Part shown: positions 57,520 through 62,341 of the stretch, one piece after another
Layout: the number at the start of each line of letters is the position of its first letter
Numbering within the stretch: position 1 is the first letter of the stretch
Origin: a virus
Virus record (IMG/VR): IMGVR_UViG_3300021963_000060
Span: 35,523 to 99,522 of that record
Reading direction: 5' to 3' (one strand)
Length of the DNA stretch: 64,000 nucleotides
Made by a program: the position numbers and the translations under genes
The notes under the pieces: model-generated
What the model saw: only the letters and a program-made list of their open reading frames with translations
What the model was told of the DNA's origin: nothing
Database searches by the model: none

Positions 57520-58301
57520 CAGATGATTCGTGTCTTTTCGTGTCCAACTCTGATACGAGGATCGCACCAGATTTCGAAACCTTCTTCCTTTGCATCAAGA
57601 CAGAATGATACGTCTTCACCGCACATGTCTTGTACTGCTCCGGATTCGAAGACTTGCATCTTAGGTGCAAACCAGGGATATTCGAGATTCTCAAATACAC
57701 CTTTCTTAATCAGTACCCAACCGAAACCAGTATAGTCTACGGTGAAAGGCTTACGACGCTTCTGAATTGAATCTACGGTTTCGTGATTCATGACTCCACC
57801 ATTACGACGGAAATCATCTTCATCCAACCAGTGAGCTACGGATGTCGTATGACCATCTTCTGTAGCGTACCAACCAGCAGCAATCTCTCGTTCTACAACA
57901 TTACCTTCTTCATCAGCAGATAGTGCTAGATCACAGAGTTGCCAGAATTTTTCAGTATTGAAAACAATATCACTATCAATCCAGAGTTGATAATCATACT
58001 GTAGTTTGCCGTCCCAGGGAATCTGCTTTGGACCCCTCAGAACGTTTGCTCCGAGACATTTGCAACGAGCAAAGTTTACCATTGATGAGTAATCCTGAGA
58101 AATTTGGATACTCATTCCGTTCTGCACTAGATCAAAACACAGTTGCACAAATGCTTTCAGAAAAGTAAATGAACATCCCCTACCAGGTAGGCAGAATACA
58201 ATCGACTTCCCTCGCATTCTTTCTTTGATAGCATCATAATCCCATTCTTCTTTGGGTGCTGTAATGGGACTTTTTGCTTTTACAGTGAATCCTTTAGCCA
58301 T
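57519..58301 (-). CDS. GT-A fold glycosyltransferase-like protein
   Basis: This 260-residue protein has SIVFCLPGRGCSFTFLKAFV (about 33-52) as its first strand and loop, then YDYQLWIDSDIVFNTEKFWQ (about 101-120) with the DSD metal and nucleotide-sugar site. It ends with AVQDMCGEDVSFCLDAKEEG and WCDPRIRVGHEKT, typical of GT-A enzymes in cyanophages. It lies outside the glycan block and among small conserved genes, so it may be a core phage enzyme. Two overlapping promoter types precede it. Confidence 0.78.
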   Translation of the reverse strand: MAKGFTVKAKSPITAPKEEWDYDAIKERMRGKSIVFCLPGRGCSFTFLKAFVQLCFDLVQNGMSIQISQDYSSMVNFARCKCLGANVLRGPKQIPWDGKLQYDYQLWIDSDIVFNTEKFWQLCDLALSADEEGNVVEREIAAGWYATEDGHTTSVAHWLDEDDFRRNGGVMNHETVDSIQKRRKPFTVDYTGFGWVLIKKGVFENLEYPWFAPKMQVFESGAVQDMCGEDVSFCLDAKEEGFEIWCDPRIRVGHEKTRII

Positions 58302-58325
58302 AAGTTTCAGTAACCTTCAAGATCA

Positions 58326-58354
58326 ATTTTATCGTCTTATTTATGCTTTGTCAA
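58326..58354 (-). promoter_or_regulatory. Sigma70-type promoter overlapping a late promoter, upstream of the glycosyltransferase
   Basis: TTGACA (58349-58354) and TAAAAT (58326-58331) are 17 bases apart on the minus strand. The late box CATAAATA lies inside the spacer (58338-58345). The gene could be read first by the host sigma and later by gp55-directed polymerase. Confidence 0.55.
58338..58345 (-). promoter_or_regulatory. Late promoter CATAAATA
   Basis: CATAAATA on the minus strand lies 37 bases before the ATG at 58301, and fits the NATAAATA consensus. It is embedded in the spacer of a TTGACA/TAAAAT promoter. Confidence 0.6.
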
Positions 58355-58542
58355 TGTGAGGCATCCTCGAATATTTTTCGATTCACACTCAGTTCCTCAA
58401 AGCTCAAATCTTCGATATTATAGTCGGTTTTCATTAGACCTACCATATTTTTTAAAGTCATCCAAATCACAGGAAACTCGTCCTCACTCACAGAATGGAA
58501 GAGGCACCGATCCTTAGCATAAATGTGATATACTTTTTCCAT
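58351..58542 (-). CDS. Small conserved cyanophage hypothetical protein (63 residues)
   Basis: This 63-residue protein starts MEKVYHIYAKDRCLFHSVSE, followed by MVGLMKTDYNIEDLSFEELS. I recall near-identical proteins in many cyanomyoviruses; no function is known to me. It has a GAGGGG sequence 13 bases before the ATG. Upstream is a TATACT element of the type used in the GC-rich array to the right, but this gene's own composition is that of the AT-rich part. Confidence 0.75.
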   Translation of the reverse strand: MEKVYHIYAKDRCLFHSVSEDEFPVIWMTLKNMVGLMKTDYNIEDLSFEELSVNRKIFEDASH

Positions 58543-58547
58543 ATGGT

Positions 58548-58658
58548 CTATTTTTTCCCCTCAAAAATTTTTTTTGTTGACTTCAGAGTATATATGAGTT
58601 TTCTCTGAAATCCTATGGGGCGGTTTTTTGTACCGGGAAAAATTTTTTTAGAACACAT
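58548..58658 (-). CDS. Possible small basic ORF (36 residues)
   Basis: An ATG at 58658 opens 36 codons (MCSKKIFPGTKNRPIGFQRK) rich in Lys and Arg and ending just before the next gene. A GAGGTGA ribosome-binding-like sequence lies before an earlier three-codon ORF (MRE) whose stop abuts this ATG, allowing re-initiation. The TATACT element of the next gene lies inside it. It may equally be non-coding leader. Confidence 0.25.
   Translation of the reverse strand: MCSKKIFPGTKNRPIGFQRKLIYTLKSTKKIFEGKK
58576..58592 (-). promoter_or_regulatory. TATACT promoter element with 7-bp dyad, upstream of the 63-residue gene
   Basis: The minus strand reads TATACTCTGAAGTCAAC, which matches the array elements at 59267 and 59564 (TATACTGGCCAAGTCAAC). 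The segment TTCAGAG...CTCTGAA forms an inverted repeat around it with a 14-base loop. It is the leftmost copy of the element family. Confidence 0.5.
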
Positions 58659-58813
58659 TCACTCTCTCATTTTGTCACCTCTGTAGGTTAGGGTAGTTAT
58701 CGTTTTTTAAATCAGGGCGCGCCGCCATAACGATAACGTTATACCATAAACTGCTGATCACGAATGCTCCGCACGAATGGGGGGGGCAAGCGTGAGTGCC
58801 TGCCCCTGCCGTC
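58659..58813. other. Composition boundary and gene-free stretch
   Basis: No convincing gene was found here. The sequence changes from A/T-rich with long A and T runs to G/C-rich within about 100 bases. Notable items are GGCGCGCC at about 58718 and the motif ATAACGATAACGTTAT just right of it. A 71-codon open frame on the minus strand crosses the region, but it overlaps the better supported gene at 58814 and lacks an array element. Confidence 0.6.
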
Positions 58814-58999
58814 TCACCCGATGCCGCGATAATCGGTGTGCAGTCCAGCCAACTCAGCGGCGCAGAATCCGTCGATTCCGTCCCGAGCATAAGCGGCGGA
58901 AGAATGAGAATTCAACTGCGGGCGACCCTTCACCACGTTGGTGCTGACCCATACGGTCTGGCGGGTGGCGAGGTCGGTTGCGATGTTGTAGAGCGCCAT
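58814..58999 (-). CDS. Small array gene, unknown function (61 residues)
   Basis: This 61-residue protein (MALYNIATDLATRQTVWVST) is the leftmost gene of the GC-rich array. It contains ARDGIDGFCAAELAGLHTDY, with no known motif. The start is supported by an array promoter element ending 13 bases before the ATG. GC-rich third codon positions set it apart from genes to the left. Confidence 0.65.
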   Translation of the reverse strand: MALYNIATDLATRQTVWVSTNVVKGRPQLNSHSSAAYARDGIDGFCAAELAGLHTDYRGIG

Positions 59000-59011
59000 G
59001 GGGAGGTGGTG

Positions 59012-59036
59012 TGAACTGGAGCCAGTATAGCAGATC
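59012..59036 (-). promoter_or_regulatory. Array promoter element, GATCTGC-TATACT type
   Basis: The minus strand reads GATCTGCTATACTGG then CTCCAGTTCA, with arms CTGG/CCAG forming a dyad at the presumed start site. The leader to the ATG at 58999 is C-rich (CACCACCTCCCC) and has no Shine-Dalgarno sequence. Confidence 0.6.
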
Positions 59037-59053
59037 GGGGGGCGATGCCCCCC
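59037..59053. terminator. GC palindrome GGGGGGC-GAT-GCCCCCC
   Basis: A 7-bp perfect stem with a 3-base loop sits between the stop codon of the gene at 59062 and the array promoter. It has no U-tract, so it is a stem-loop terminator only by position. Confidence 0.5.
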
Positions 59054-59061
59054 TCAGCGGA

Positions 59062-59253
59062 TCAGTAGCGGATCGGCACGTAAGCGACGGTGACCTCTAC
59101 GTAGAGGGGCTCATCGGTGTTGTAGTCGTCCATCCGCTTACGAAGGCCGGCGGCGTCTGCCTCTGCCTTCTCAGCGGTGGCGTAGAGTCCGAACAGTTCG
59201 GGACGATCGTAGTAGTCGTTGCCCGTGGTGAAGATGGCGTATGCTTCGGTCAT
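59062..59253 (-). CDS. Small array gene, unknown function (63 residues)
   Basis: This 63-residue protein (MTEAYAIFTTGNDYYDRPEL) has helical, Ala/Glu-rich sequence in the middle (FGLYATAEKAEADAAGLRKR) and a beta-type end (YVEVTVAYVPIRY). Many small cyanophage early proteins have a similar alpha-beta pattern, but no family can be named. Its upstream 40 bases are almost identical to those of the gene at 59320. Confidence 0.65.
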   Translation of the reverse strand: MTEAYAIFTTGNDYYDRPELFGLYATAEKAEADAAGLRKRMDDYNTDEPLYVEVTVAYVPIRY

Positions 59254-59266
59254 CGGATCGGATCGG

Positions 59267-59290
59267 TTGACTTGGCCAGTATAGCAGATC
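59267..59290 (-). promoter_or_regulatory. Array promoter element, GATCTGC-TATACT type
   Basis: The minus strand reads GATCTGCTATACTGGCCAAG then TCAACC, followed by the tandem GATCC-GATCC leader to the ATG at 59253. The same 40-base block recurs at 59548-59587 with two changes. Confidence 0.6.
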
Positions 59291-59297
59291 AGGAGGA

Positions 59298-59313
59298 GGG
59301 GGGAGGTCCCCCC
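59298..59313. terminator. GC palindrome GGGGGGA-GG-TCCCCCC
   Basis: A 7-bp perfect stem with a 2-base loop lies between the stop codon of the gene at 59320 and the next promoter element. It lacks a U-tract. Confidence 0.5.
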
Positions 59314-59319
59314 ATCGGG

Positions 59320-59550
59320 TCAGTATCCCAGCCAGTTCAGGAATTCGCCAGTGTCGATCCGCTCGCCCTGCAGATGCCCGTAATCCTTACGGAACTGATA
59401 GAGGCAATCGGGACCGTGCATGTCGGCGGATTCCAGAGCGATGTGCCAGGCGATGGTGTCGTTGGCGGGGTGAGTACAATCCCAGAGGATGTCGCTGAAC
59501 GTGGTGCCAGGAGCGTAAACGTTCAGGCAATCGCGGAGGGCGGTGGTCAT
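59320..59550 (-). CDS. Small array gene, unknown function (76 residues)
   Basis: This 76-residue protein (MTTALRDCLNVYAPGTTFSD) is mixed helix and strand with several Asp, His and Cys residues but no metal-binding spacing. It ends TGEFLNWLGY. The start follows a duplicate of the 59253 gene leader. No recognised domain. Confidence 0.65.
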   Translation of the reverse strand: MTTALRDCLNVYAPGTTFSDILWDCTHPANDTIAWHIALESADMHGPDCLYQFRKDYGHLQGERIDTGEFLNWLGY

Positions 59551-59563
59551 CGGATCGGATCGG

Positions 59564-59587
59564 TTGACTTGGCTAGTGTAGCAGATC
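59564..59587 (-). promoter_or_regulatory. Array promoter element, -10 variant TACACT
   Basis: The minus strand reads GATCTGCTACACTAGCCAAG then TCAACC. It differs from the 59267 copy in the -10 box (TACACT) and one further base, so this copy may be weaker. Confidence 0.55.
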
Positions 59588-59596
59588 GGGGACCGC

Positions 59597-59935
59597 CTAG
59601 GCGGCGGTGAACTGATCGTAGTATTCAGACTCCAGGTGATCCGCTTCCATCTCCCTGATGATGTCGCAGGTCAGACCCTCCAGGGATTGGCGGCAGTGAA
59701 CCAGCTCGTGGATCAGGGTCAGGATGTAGTCTTTGCGGGTCAGGTCGCGCTCAATGTCGATCAGGAATTCGTGGTCGGTTTCCTGCTGCTGCCATCCTAC
59801 CACACCCTCAGCAGTCAGGCGGCGGTGGTGAACCGTGACGGTAGCAGCGCCGAGCAGCGGTTCCTGATCGAGCATGAAGCGGTAGACCTGTTGGGCGAGG
59901 CGGGGGCGTTGCTTCTGTCCAGAGGTGAGCAGCAT
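59597..59935 (-). CDS. Zinc metallopeptidase-like protein (HELVH)
   Basis: This 112-residue protein contains LTLIHELVHCRQ, the HExxH zinc-peptidase motif (HELVH at 76-80), and downstream IREMEADHLESEY, where E-x-x-A-D could give the third ligand as in gluzincin or ImmA/IrrE-like enzymes. The first half (ATVTVHHRRL) is beta-rich. The catalytic core would be minimal. ImmA/IrrE-like enzymes cut regulators, so a role in host takeover is possible. Upstream is an array element; the stop codon lies in a CCGCCTAGGCGG palindrome. Confidence 0.7.
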   Translation of the reverse strand: MLLTSGQKQRPRLAQQVYRFMLDQEPLLGAATVTVHHRRLTAEGVVGWQQQETDHEFLIDIERDLTRKDYILTLIHELVHCRQSLEGLTCDIIREMEADHLESEYYDQFTAA

Positions 59936-59953
59936 GGCGGTGGAGCGGTGGTG

Positions 59954-59978
59954 TGAACTGAAGCCAGTATAGCAGATC
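59954..59978 (-). promoter_or_regulatory. Array promoter element with embedded stop codon
   Basis: The minus strand reads GATCTGCTATACTGG then CTTCAGTTCA. The TGA in the TGATCTG box is the actual stop codon of the upstream gene at 59977, so gene end and promoter share bases. Confidence 0.6.
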
Positions 59979-60171
59979 AGTATGCTTCCCAGGCGGCAGC
60001 GGCAAGGTCAGCCGCCATCTTTTCCAGATTCTCCTCGGTGGTCCGGGCGCCGTACCATTCCATTGATTCGGGGTCCAGGCGGTCCAGGTCGCATCCGTAG
60101 GAATCCCAGGCGATCTCCTCAGCGAGGGCGAGGAGGCGATCGTAGAGGGCGAGGACTTGCTGTTCGGTCAT
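59977..60171 (-). CDS. Small array gene, acidic helical protein (64 residues)
   Basis: This 64-residue protein (MTEQQVLALYDRLLALAEEI) is mainly helical and acidic, ending in an Ala-rich helix (LEKMAADLAAAAWEAY). The pattern resembles small early-gene proteins that bind host factors, but no family is recognised. Its stop codon is inside the promoter element of the gene at 59597. Confidence 0.6.
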   Translation of the reverse strand: MTEQQVLALYDRLLALAEEIAWDSYGCDLDRLDPESMEWYGARTTEENLEKMAADLAAAAWEAY

Positions 60172-60183
60172 TGTTCTATTGAT

Positions 60184-60209
60184 TGAACTGAGATCAGTCT
60201 ACAGGGTCA
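60184..60209 (-). promoter_or_regulatory. Array promoter element, TGACCC type, -10 variant TAGACT
   Basis: The minus strand reads TGACCCTGTAGACT then GATCTCAGTTCA. The first TGA is the stop codon of the gene at 60207. The dyad is CTGATCTCAG. The -10 differs from TATACT at one base. Confidence 0.55.
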
Positions 60210-60431
60210 GGCGACCTTCTGGGGTTTGATGCAGTGACGGTTTACCCACCGGCCCAGTGACTGATTGGAGTTCAGGGTAAGGGCGAGGGCAGCGCGGCGG
60301 GAGACCTTGAAAGTGTAGGGTTGGCGGGTGTAGTAGCGTTCGAAGCGTACCGCCACCTGACCAGTGATAGGGTTGACCGTGAGGGTTTCGATTGCGTCGC
60401 TGTTGTAGGTGGCGATGGGGAGTCCGATCAT
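60207..60431 (-). CDS. KTSC-like small protein (74 residues)
   Basis: This 74-residue protein has NSDAIETLTVNPITGQVAVR, PYTFKVSRRAALALTL and a final SLGRWVNRHCIKP. This order, a Ser-x-x-Ile strand, a V/F strand pair and a C-terminal NRHI-like end, matches the KTSC domain (PF13619) seen in small bacterial and phage proteins whose biological role is poorly known. The similarity is by eye and moderate. It is the sixth gene of the array from the left and has a divergent promoter copy. Confidence 0.5.
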   Translation of the reverse strand: MIGLPIATYNSDAIETLTVNPITGQVAVRFERYYTRQPYTFKVSRRAALALTLNSNQSLGRWVNRHCIKPQKVA

Positions 60432-60445
60432 GGGGTGCCTTGCGG

Positions 60446-60468
60446 TTGAGAGTATTGTAGCAGATCAG
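60446..60468 (-). promoter_or_regulatory. Degenerate array promoter element (TACAAT)
   Basis: The minus strand reads GATCTGCTACAATACT then CTCAACC. The box before the -10 is retained, but the dyad is broken (ACTCTCAACC). It precedes the KTSC-like gene. Confidence 0.45.
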
Positions 60469-60475
60469 GGAGGGG

Positions 60476-60655
60476 TCAGAGCGCCCCGTTCTGATTCAGG
60501 ATGCCGTAGGAGACTTCGAACCCATTGGAGGTGGGGTAGATTCCCAGGTAAGCGCGACCGATGGAGACTGCAAGCATTTCATCTCCAGGGCGTGCTCGGC
60601 GGTCCAAACCAGCGTAGAAGATCGGTTCCAGGAATCGGGGAGTGCGGAGGATCAT
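60476..60655 (-). CDS. Small array gene, unknown function (59 residues)
   Basis: This 59-residue protein reads MILRTPRFLEPIFYAGLDRR, then ARPGDEMLAVSIGRAYLGIY, then a short tail. It is beta-rich and basic at the start. The ORF is too short for most gene finders but has the array promoter, C-rich leader and GC-rich codons, so it is likely genuine. Confidence 0.6.
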   Translation of the reverse strand: MILRTPRFLEPIFYAGLDRRARPGDEMLAVSIGRAYLGIYPTSNGFEVSYGILNQNGAL

Positions 60656-60665
60656 CGGGGTCGTT

Positions 60666-60691
60666 TGAACTGAGAGAATTCTACAGGGTCA
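60666..60691 (-). promoter_or_regulatory. Array promoter element, TGACCC type, -10 variant TAGAAT
   Basis: The minus strand reads TGACCCTGTAGAAT then TCTCTCAGTTCAAA. The leader CGACCCCG runs to the ATG at 60655 with no Shine-Dalgarno sequence. Confidence 0.5.
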
Positions 60692-60711
60692 GGGGAGGAT
60701 CGATCCTCCCC
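60692..60711. terminator. Perfect 20-base palindrome GGGGAGGATC/GATCCTCCCC
   Basis: The sequence is its own reverse complement over 20 bases, with no loop. It lies between the stop codon of the gene at 60723 and the promoter element. It could be a stem-loop in RNA or a protein-binding site. Confidence 0.6.
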
Positions 60712-60722
60712 CTATGGACGGT

Positions 60723-60884
60723 TCAGCGACCGTCTGTGTAGTCTCCGATGATGATGCCATTCTGGCGAACCTGAGCGTACCCGTATTCTTCAGAGAGGGA
60801 GAGGCACAGATCCCAGGCGCGATCCTCATCAGTGGTAGTGTTCTCCCAGGGAGCGGAGGGGCAGATCACGTCAAGGCGTTGCAT
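60723..60884 (-). CDS. Small array gene, unknown function (53 residues)
   Basis: This 53-residue protein reads MQRLDVICPSAPWENTTTDE, then DRAWDLCLSLSEEYGYAQVR, then a short end with IIIGDY. It has two Cys and an amphipathic helix. It is preceded by one of the best array elements, and its composition is that of the array. No family recognised. Confidence 0.6.
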   Translation of the reverse strand: MQRLDVICPSAPWENTTTDEDRAWDLCLSLSEEYGYAQVRQNGIIIGDYTDGR

Positions 60885-60894
60885 GGTGGTTGTC

Positions 60895-60920
60895 TGAACT
60901 GAGATCAGTATAAGGGGTCA
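60895..60920 (-). promoter_or_regulatory. Array promoter element, TGACCCC-TATACT consensus
   Basis: The minus strand reads TGACCCCTTATACT then GATCTCAGTTCAG. The CTGATCTCAG dyad follows the -10. GGGGTCA and TGACCCC at 60914-60940 also form a 7-bp inverted repeat with the stem-loop next to it. Confidence 0.65.
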
Positions 60921-60942
60921 GGAGGGGGATCCGTGACCCCCC
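60914..60942. terminator. Stem-loop with GGGGTCA/TGACCCC arms
   Basis: GGGGTCA (60914-60920) pairs with TGACCCC (60934-60940), and GGGGG pairs with CCCCC within it in an alternative fold. It lies between the stop codon of the gene at 60956 and the element, using bases of the TGACCCC box itself. Confidence 0.5.
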
Positions 60943-60955
60943 GTGTACCAGTGCC

Positions 60956-61141
60956 TCAGGCGGCCATCAGAGCAGACTCCAGGCAGATCTCCCGCGTGTC
61001 CATCAGGGAGTAATCGTAACCCTCATTCTCCTGCAGCTGCCTCAGGTAAGCGTCAGCAGCAGAGAAGCAATCGAACAGGCGGAGCGACTTGAAATCCTCC
61101 CCCTCATAATCGAATCCACCGATCACAGCGTAGACTTTCAT
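60956..61141 (-). CDS. Small array gene, unknown function (61 residues)
   Basis: This 61-residue protein (MKVYAVIGGFDYEGEDFKSL) has an N-terminal strand, then a helix (SAADAYLRQLQENEGYDYSL) and a short acidic end. The pattern KVYAVIGGFDYEGEDFKSLR is one I associate with small phage proteins of unknown role. It uses a consensus array promoter. Confidence 0.65.
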   Translation of the reverse strand: MKVYAVIGGFDYEGEDFKSLRLFDCFSAADAYLRQLQENEGYDYSLMDTREICLESALMAA

Positions 61142-61153
61142 GGGCGGGTCGTT

Positions 61154-61176
61154 TGAACTGAGATCAGTATAGGGTC
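61154..61176 (-). promoter_or_regulatory. Array promoter element, TGACCC-TATACT consensus
   Basis: The minus strand reads TGACCCTATACTGATCTCAG then TTCAAAC, the consensus of the family. No GC palindrome lies between this element and the stop codon of the gene at 61183. Confidence 0.65.
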
Positions 61177-61182
61177 AGGCGG

Positions 61183-61338
61183 TCACCAGCGGCCGTCCCA
61201 GTGGTCAGCCGCCCAACCGTCCCGCTGGGCTTGACGGGCATCATAATCTTCAGCCGTCATCAGGTCATCATGCTCCAGGTCCCACCGATCATCGTATTGG
61301 GCAGAAGCTTGAGAGCGGTAGACAGTAGAGCAGGTCAT
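61183..61338 (-). CDS. Small array gene, Asp/Trp-rich protein (51 residues)
   Basis: This 51-residue protein reads MTCSTVYRSQASAQYDDRWD, then LEHDDLMTAEDYDARQAQRD, then GWAADHWDGRW. It is acidic and Trp-rich, with no motif. Its upstream gap of 20 bases has only a vestige of the array element (TTCTGATCACAAAC), so it probably depends on the promoter of an upstream gene. Confidence 0.55.
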   Translation of the reverse strand: MTCSTVYRSQASAQYDDRWDLEHDDLMTAEDYDARQAQRDGWAADHWDGRW

Positions 61339-61358
61339 CGGTTGTTGTTAGTTTGTGA

Positions 61359-61502
61359 TCAGAATTCGATGGTGTTCAGCGTTGGACCATCTGCAGGATC
61401 ATTGTTATCATCCATCCCAGCAGTGATAGTTTCAAGAATCTGGAGAATTTCATCGCCATTGGTGCCTTTCTGCAGGAGGGAGATTGCAAGACTCTTAGAC
61501 AT
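61359..61502 (-). CDS. Small conserved cyanophage protein (47 residues)
   Basis: This 47-residue protein starts MSKSLAISLLQKGTNGDEIL, then QILETITAGMDDN. The LLQKGTNGDEILQIL pattern is familiar from cyanophage small proteins with no known function. Codon use is less GC-rich than in neighbours. No clear TATACT element precedes it; TAAAACTGCTCACAC might be a remnant. Confidence 0.65.
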   Translation of the reverse strand: MSKSLAISLLQKGTNGDEILQILETITAGMDDNNDPADGPTLNTIEF

Positions 61503-61567
61503 TGTGAGATTAAAAAATTGAGTAGTGTGTGAGCAGTTTTAGGACTTACTCAGGTCCCGATTGTTAA

Positions 61568-61999
61568 TCAGTAATCAGAGAAGATGTGAACCTGACGGTA
61601 ACCAGCTTCGCAAGCGGTGTAATCGTAGCGGAGGTTAGTCTCCCAGGTTGCTTCCCAATCAACCACAACAAAATCGGGGACAATGTAACCCATTTCGCCA
61701 CAGTATTCTTCAGCAAAATCAGCGGTCGATTCGTAGGTTCCGCGATAACGCTCATCGCAGGAATCAATGTAGGACATGTCGCCCATTTCTTCAATCAGGG
61801 CATCAACTGCCTCATAACCGATTGCTTCACCACAGCGGACATACTCCTCATAATAGTTGCAGAAGTCATCCTCATTGTGCTCATCAATGAACTCAAGCAT
61901 GTCATCCAGAGCGTAGTTATCCTCCAGGCGCTCCTCAATGAATGCAACAGTCTGGGGATCGAGGGTTTCTTTGTAGTTGGCGGTGAGGGTGATCGACAT
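61568..61999 (-). CDS. ArdA-like antirestriction protein
   Basis: This 143-residue protein is strongly acidic, as expected for a DNA mimic. Its order matches the later domains of ArdA: YYEEYVRCGEAIGYEAVDAL (about 49-68), then YRGTYESTADFAEEYCGEMG (about 85-104), a final DW-strand and HIFSDY. ArdA mimics B-form DNA and blocks type I restriction enzymes. The N-terminal ArdA domain seems reduced, since the family is usually about 165 residues. It has a consensus array promoter, so early expression against host restriction is a sensible reading. Confidence 0.7.
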   Translation of the reverse strand: MSITLTANYKETLDPQTVAFIEERLEDNYALDDMLEFIDEHNEDDFCNYYEEYVRCGEAIGYEAVDALIEEMGDMSYIDSCDERYRGTYESTADFAEEYCGEMGYIVPDFVVVDWEATWETNLRYDYTACEAGYRQVHIFSDY

Positions 62000-62016
62000 G
62001 GTGGGTTGGGTTCGTT

Positions 62017-62042
62017 TGAACTGAGATCAGTATAAGGGGTCA
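62017..62042 (-). promoter_or_regulatory. Array promoter element, TGACCCC-TATACT consensus
   Basis: The minus strand reads TGACCCCTTATACT then GATCTCAGTTCAAAC, before the ArdA-like gene. The leader GAACCCAACCCACC runs to the ATG without Shine-Dalgarno sequence. Confidence 0.65.
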
Positions 62043-62045
62043 GAG

Positions 62046-62063
62046 GGGGGCGTTGGTGCCCCC
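62046..62063. terminator. GC stem-loop GGGGGC/GCCCCC
   Basis: A 6-bp stem with a 6-base loop (GTTGGT) lies between the stop codon of the gene at 62074 and the promoter element of the ArdA-like gene. Confidence 0.45.
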
Positions 62064-62073
62064 AGTGGACAGA

Positions 62074-62274
62074 TCAGCGAGTGGCACCCTTGATCATGCC
62101 TTCTACGAAAGCGGCACCGATCTCAGCCCAGAAGGAAGAATCGGTGACACAATCAGAGATCGCCTTAGTCCAATCCTGAGCGGTGGCCGTAGCGAGGATC
62201 TTACGTTGATCGGGGGTCAGGTCTGCGATCGTCTCATCCCAGGCGGTGAGCAGTTCGGTTTCCAGGTTGGCCAT
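62074..62274 (-). CDS. Small array gene, helical protein (66 residues)
   Basis: I chose the ATG at 62274 (MANLETELLTAWDETIADLT), since the array element lies just upstream; a longer reading from 62322 would cover the promoter. The protein is helical and ends with FVEGMIKGATR. Pattern TPDQRKILATATAQDWTKAI gives no family. It is the last array gene before the 250-residue gene. Confidence 0.6.
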   Translation of the reverse strand: MANLETELLTAWDETIADLTPDQRKILATATAQDWTKAISDCVTDSSFWAEIGAAFVEGMIKGATR

Positions 62275-62286
62275 CAGTCGGTTGTC

Positions 62287-62310
62287 TGAACTGAGATCAG
62301 TATAAGGGTC
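62287..62310 (-). promoter_or_regulatory. Array promoter element, TATACT consensus
   Basis: The minus strand reads GACCCTTATACTGATCTCAG then TTCAGAC, before the ATG at 62274. The dyad CTGATCTCAG is intact. Confidence 0.65.
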
Positions 62311-62314
62311 GGGA

Positions 62315-62332
62315 GGGGGCATCGATGCCCCC
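62315..62332. terminator. Perfect 18-base palindrome GGGGGCATCGATGCCCCC
   Basis: The sequence is its own reverse complement over 18 bases. It lies between the stop codon of the 250-residue gene and the promoter element, so it follows the array plan of stop, palindrome, promoter. Confidence 0.6.
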
Positions 62333-62341
62333 AGTGGTCAC

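Noticed and set aside
58577-58600. TTGACTT...TATATA on the plus strand as a rightward promoter
   Set aside because: The spacing between TTGACT and the TATATA stretch is only about 6 to 8 bases; the bases fit the minus-strand array element better.
58675-58890. 71-codon ORF on the minus strand at the composition boundary
   Set aside because: It overlaps the better supported gene at 58814-58999, lacks an array promoter and is built from the GC-rich and AT-rich sides of the junction.
59982-60741. Plus-strand ORFs in the GC-rich array (for example 59982-60182 and 60409-60741)
   Set aside because: GC-rich DNA has few stop codons. These frames have Arg/Pro/Gly-rich peptides and run antisense through the promoter elements of well supported minus-strand genes.
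61201-62035. Plus-strand ORFs opposite the ArdA-like gene and its neighbour
   Set aside because: Antisense shadows of real genes; the minus-strand frames have promoters and family-like sequence.
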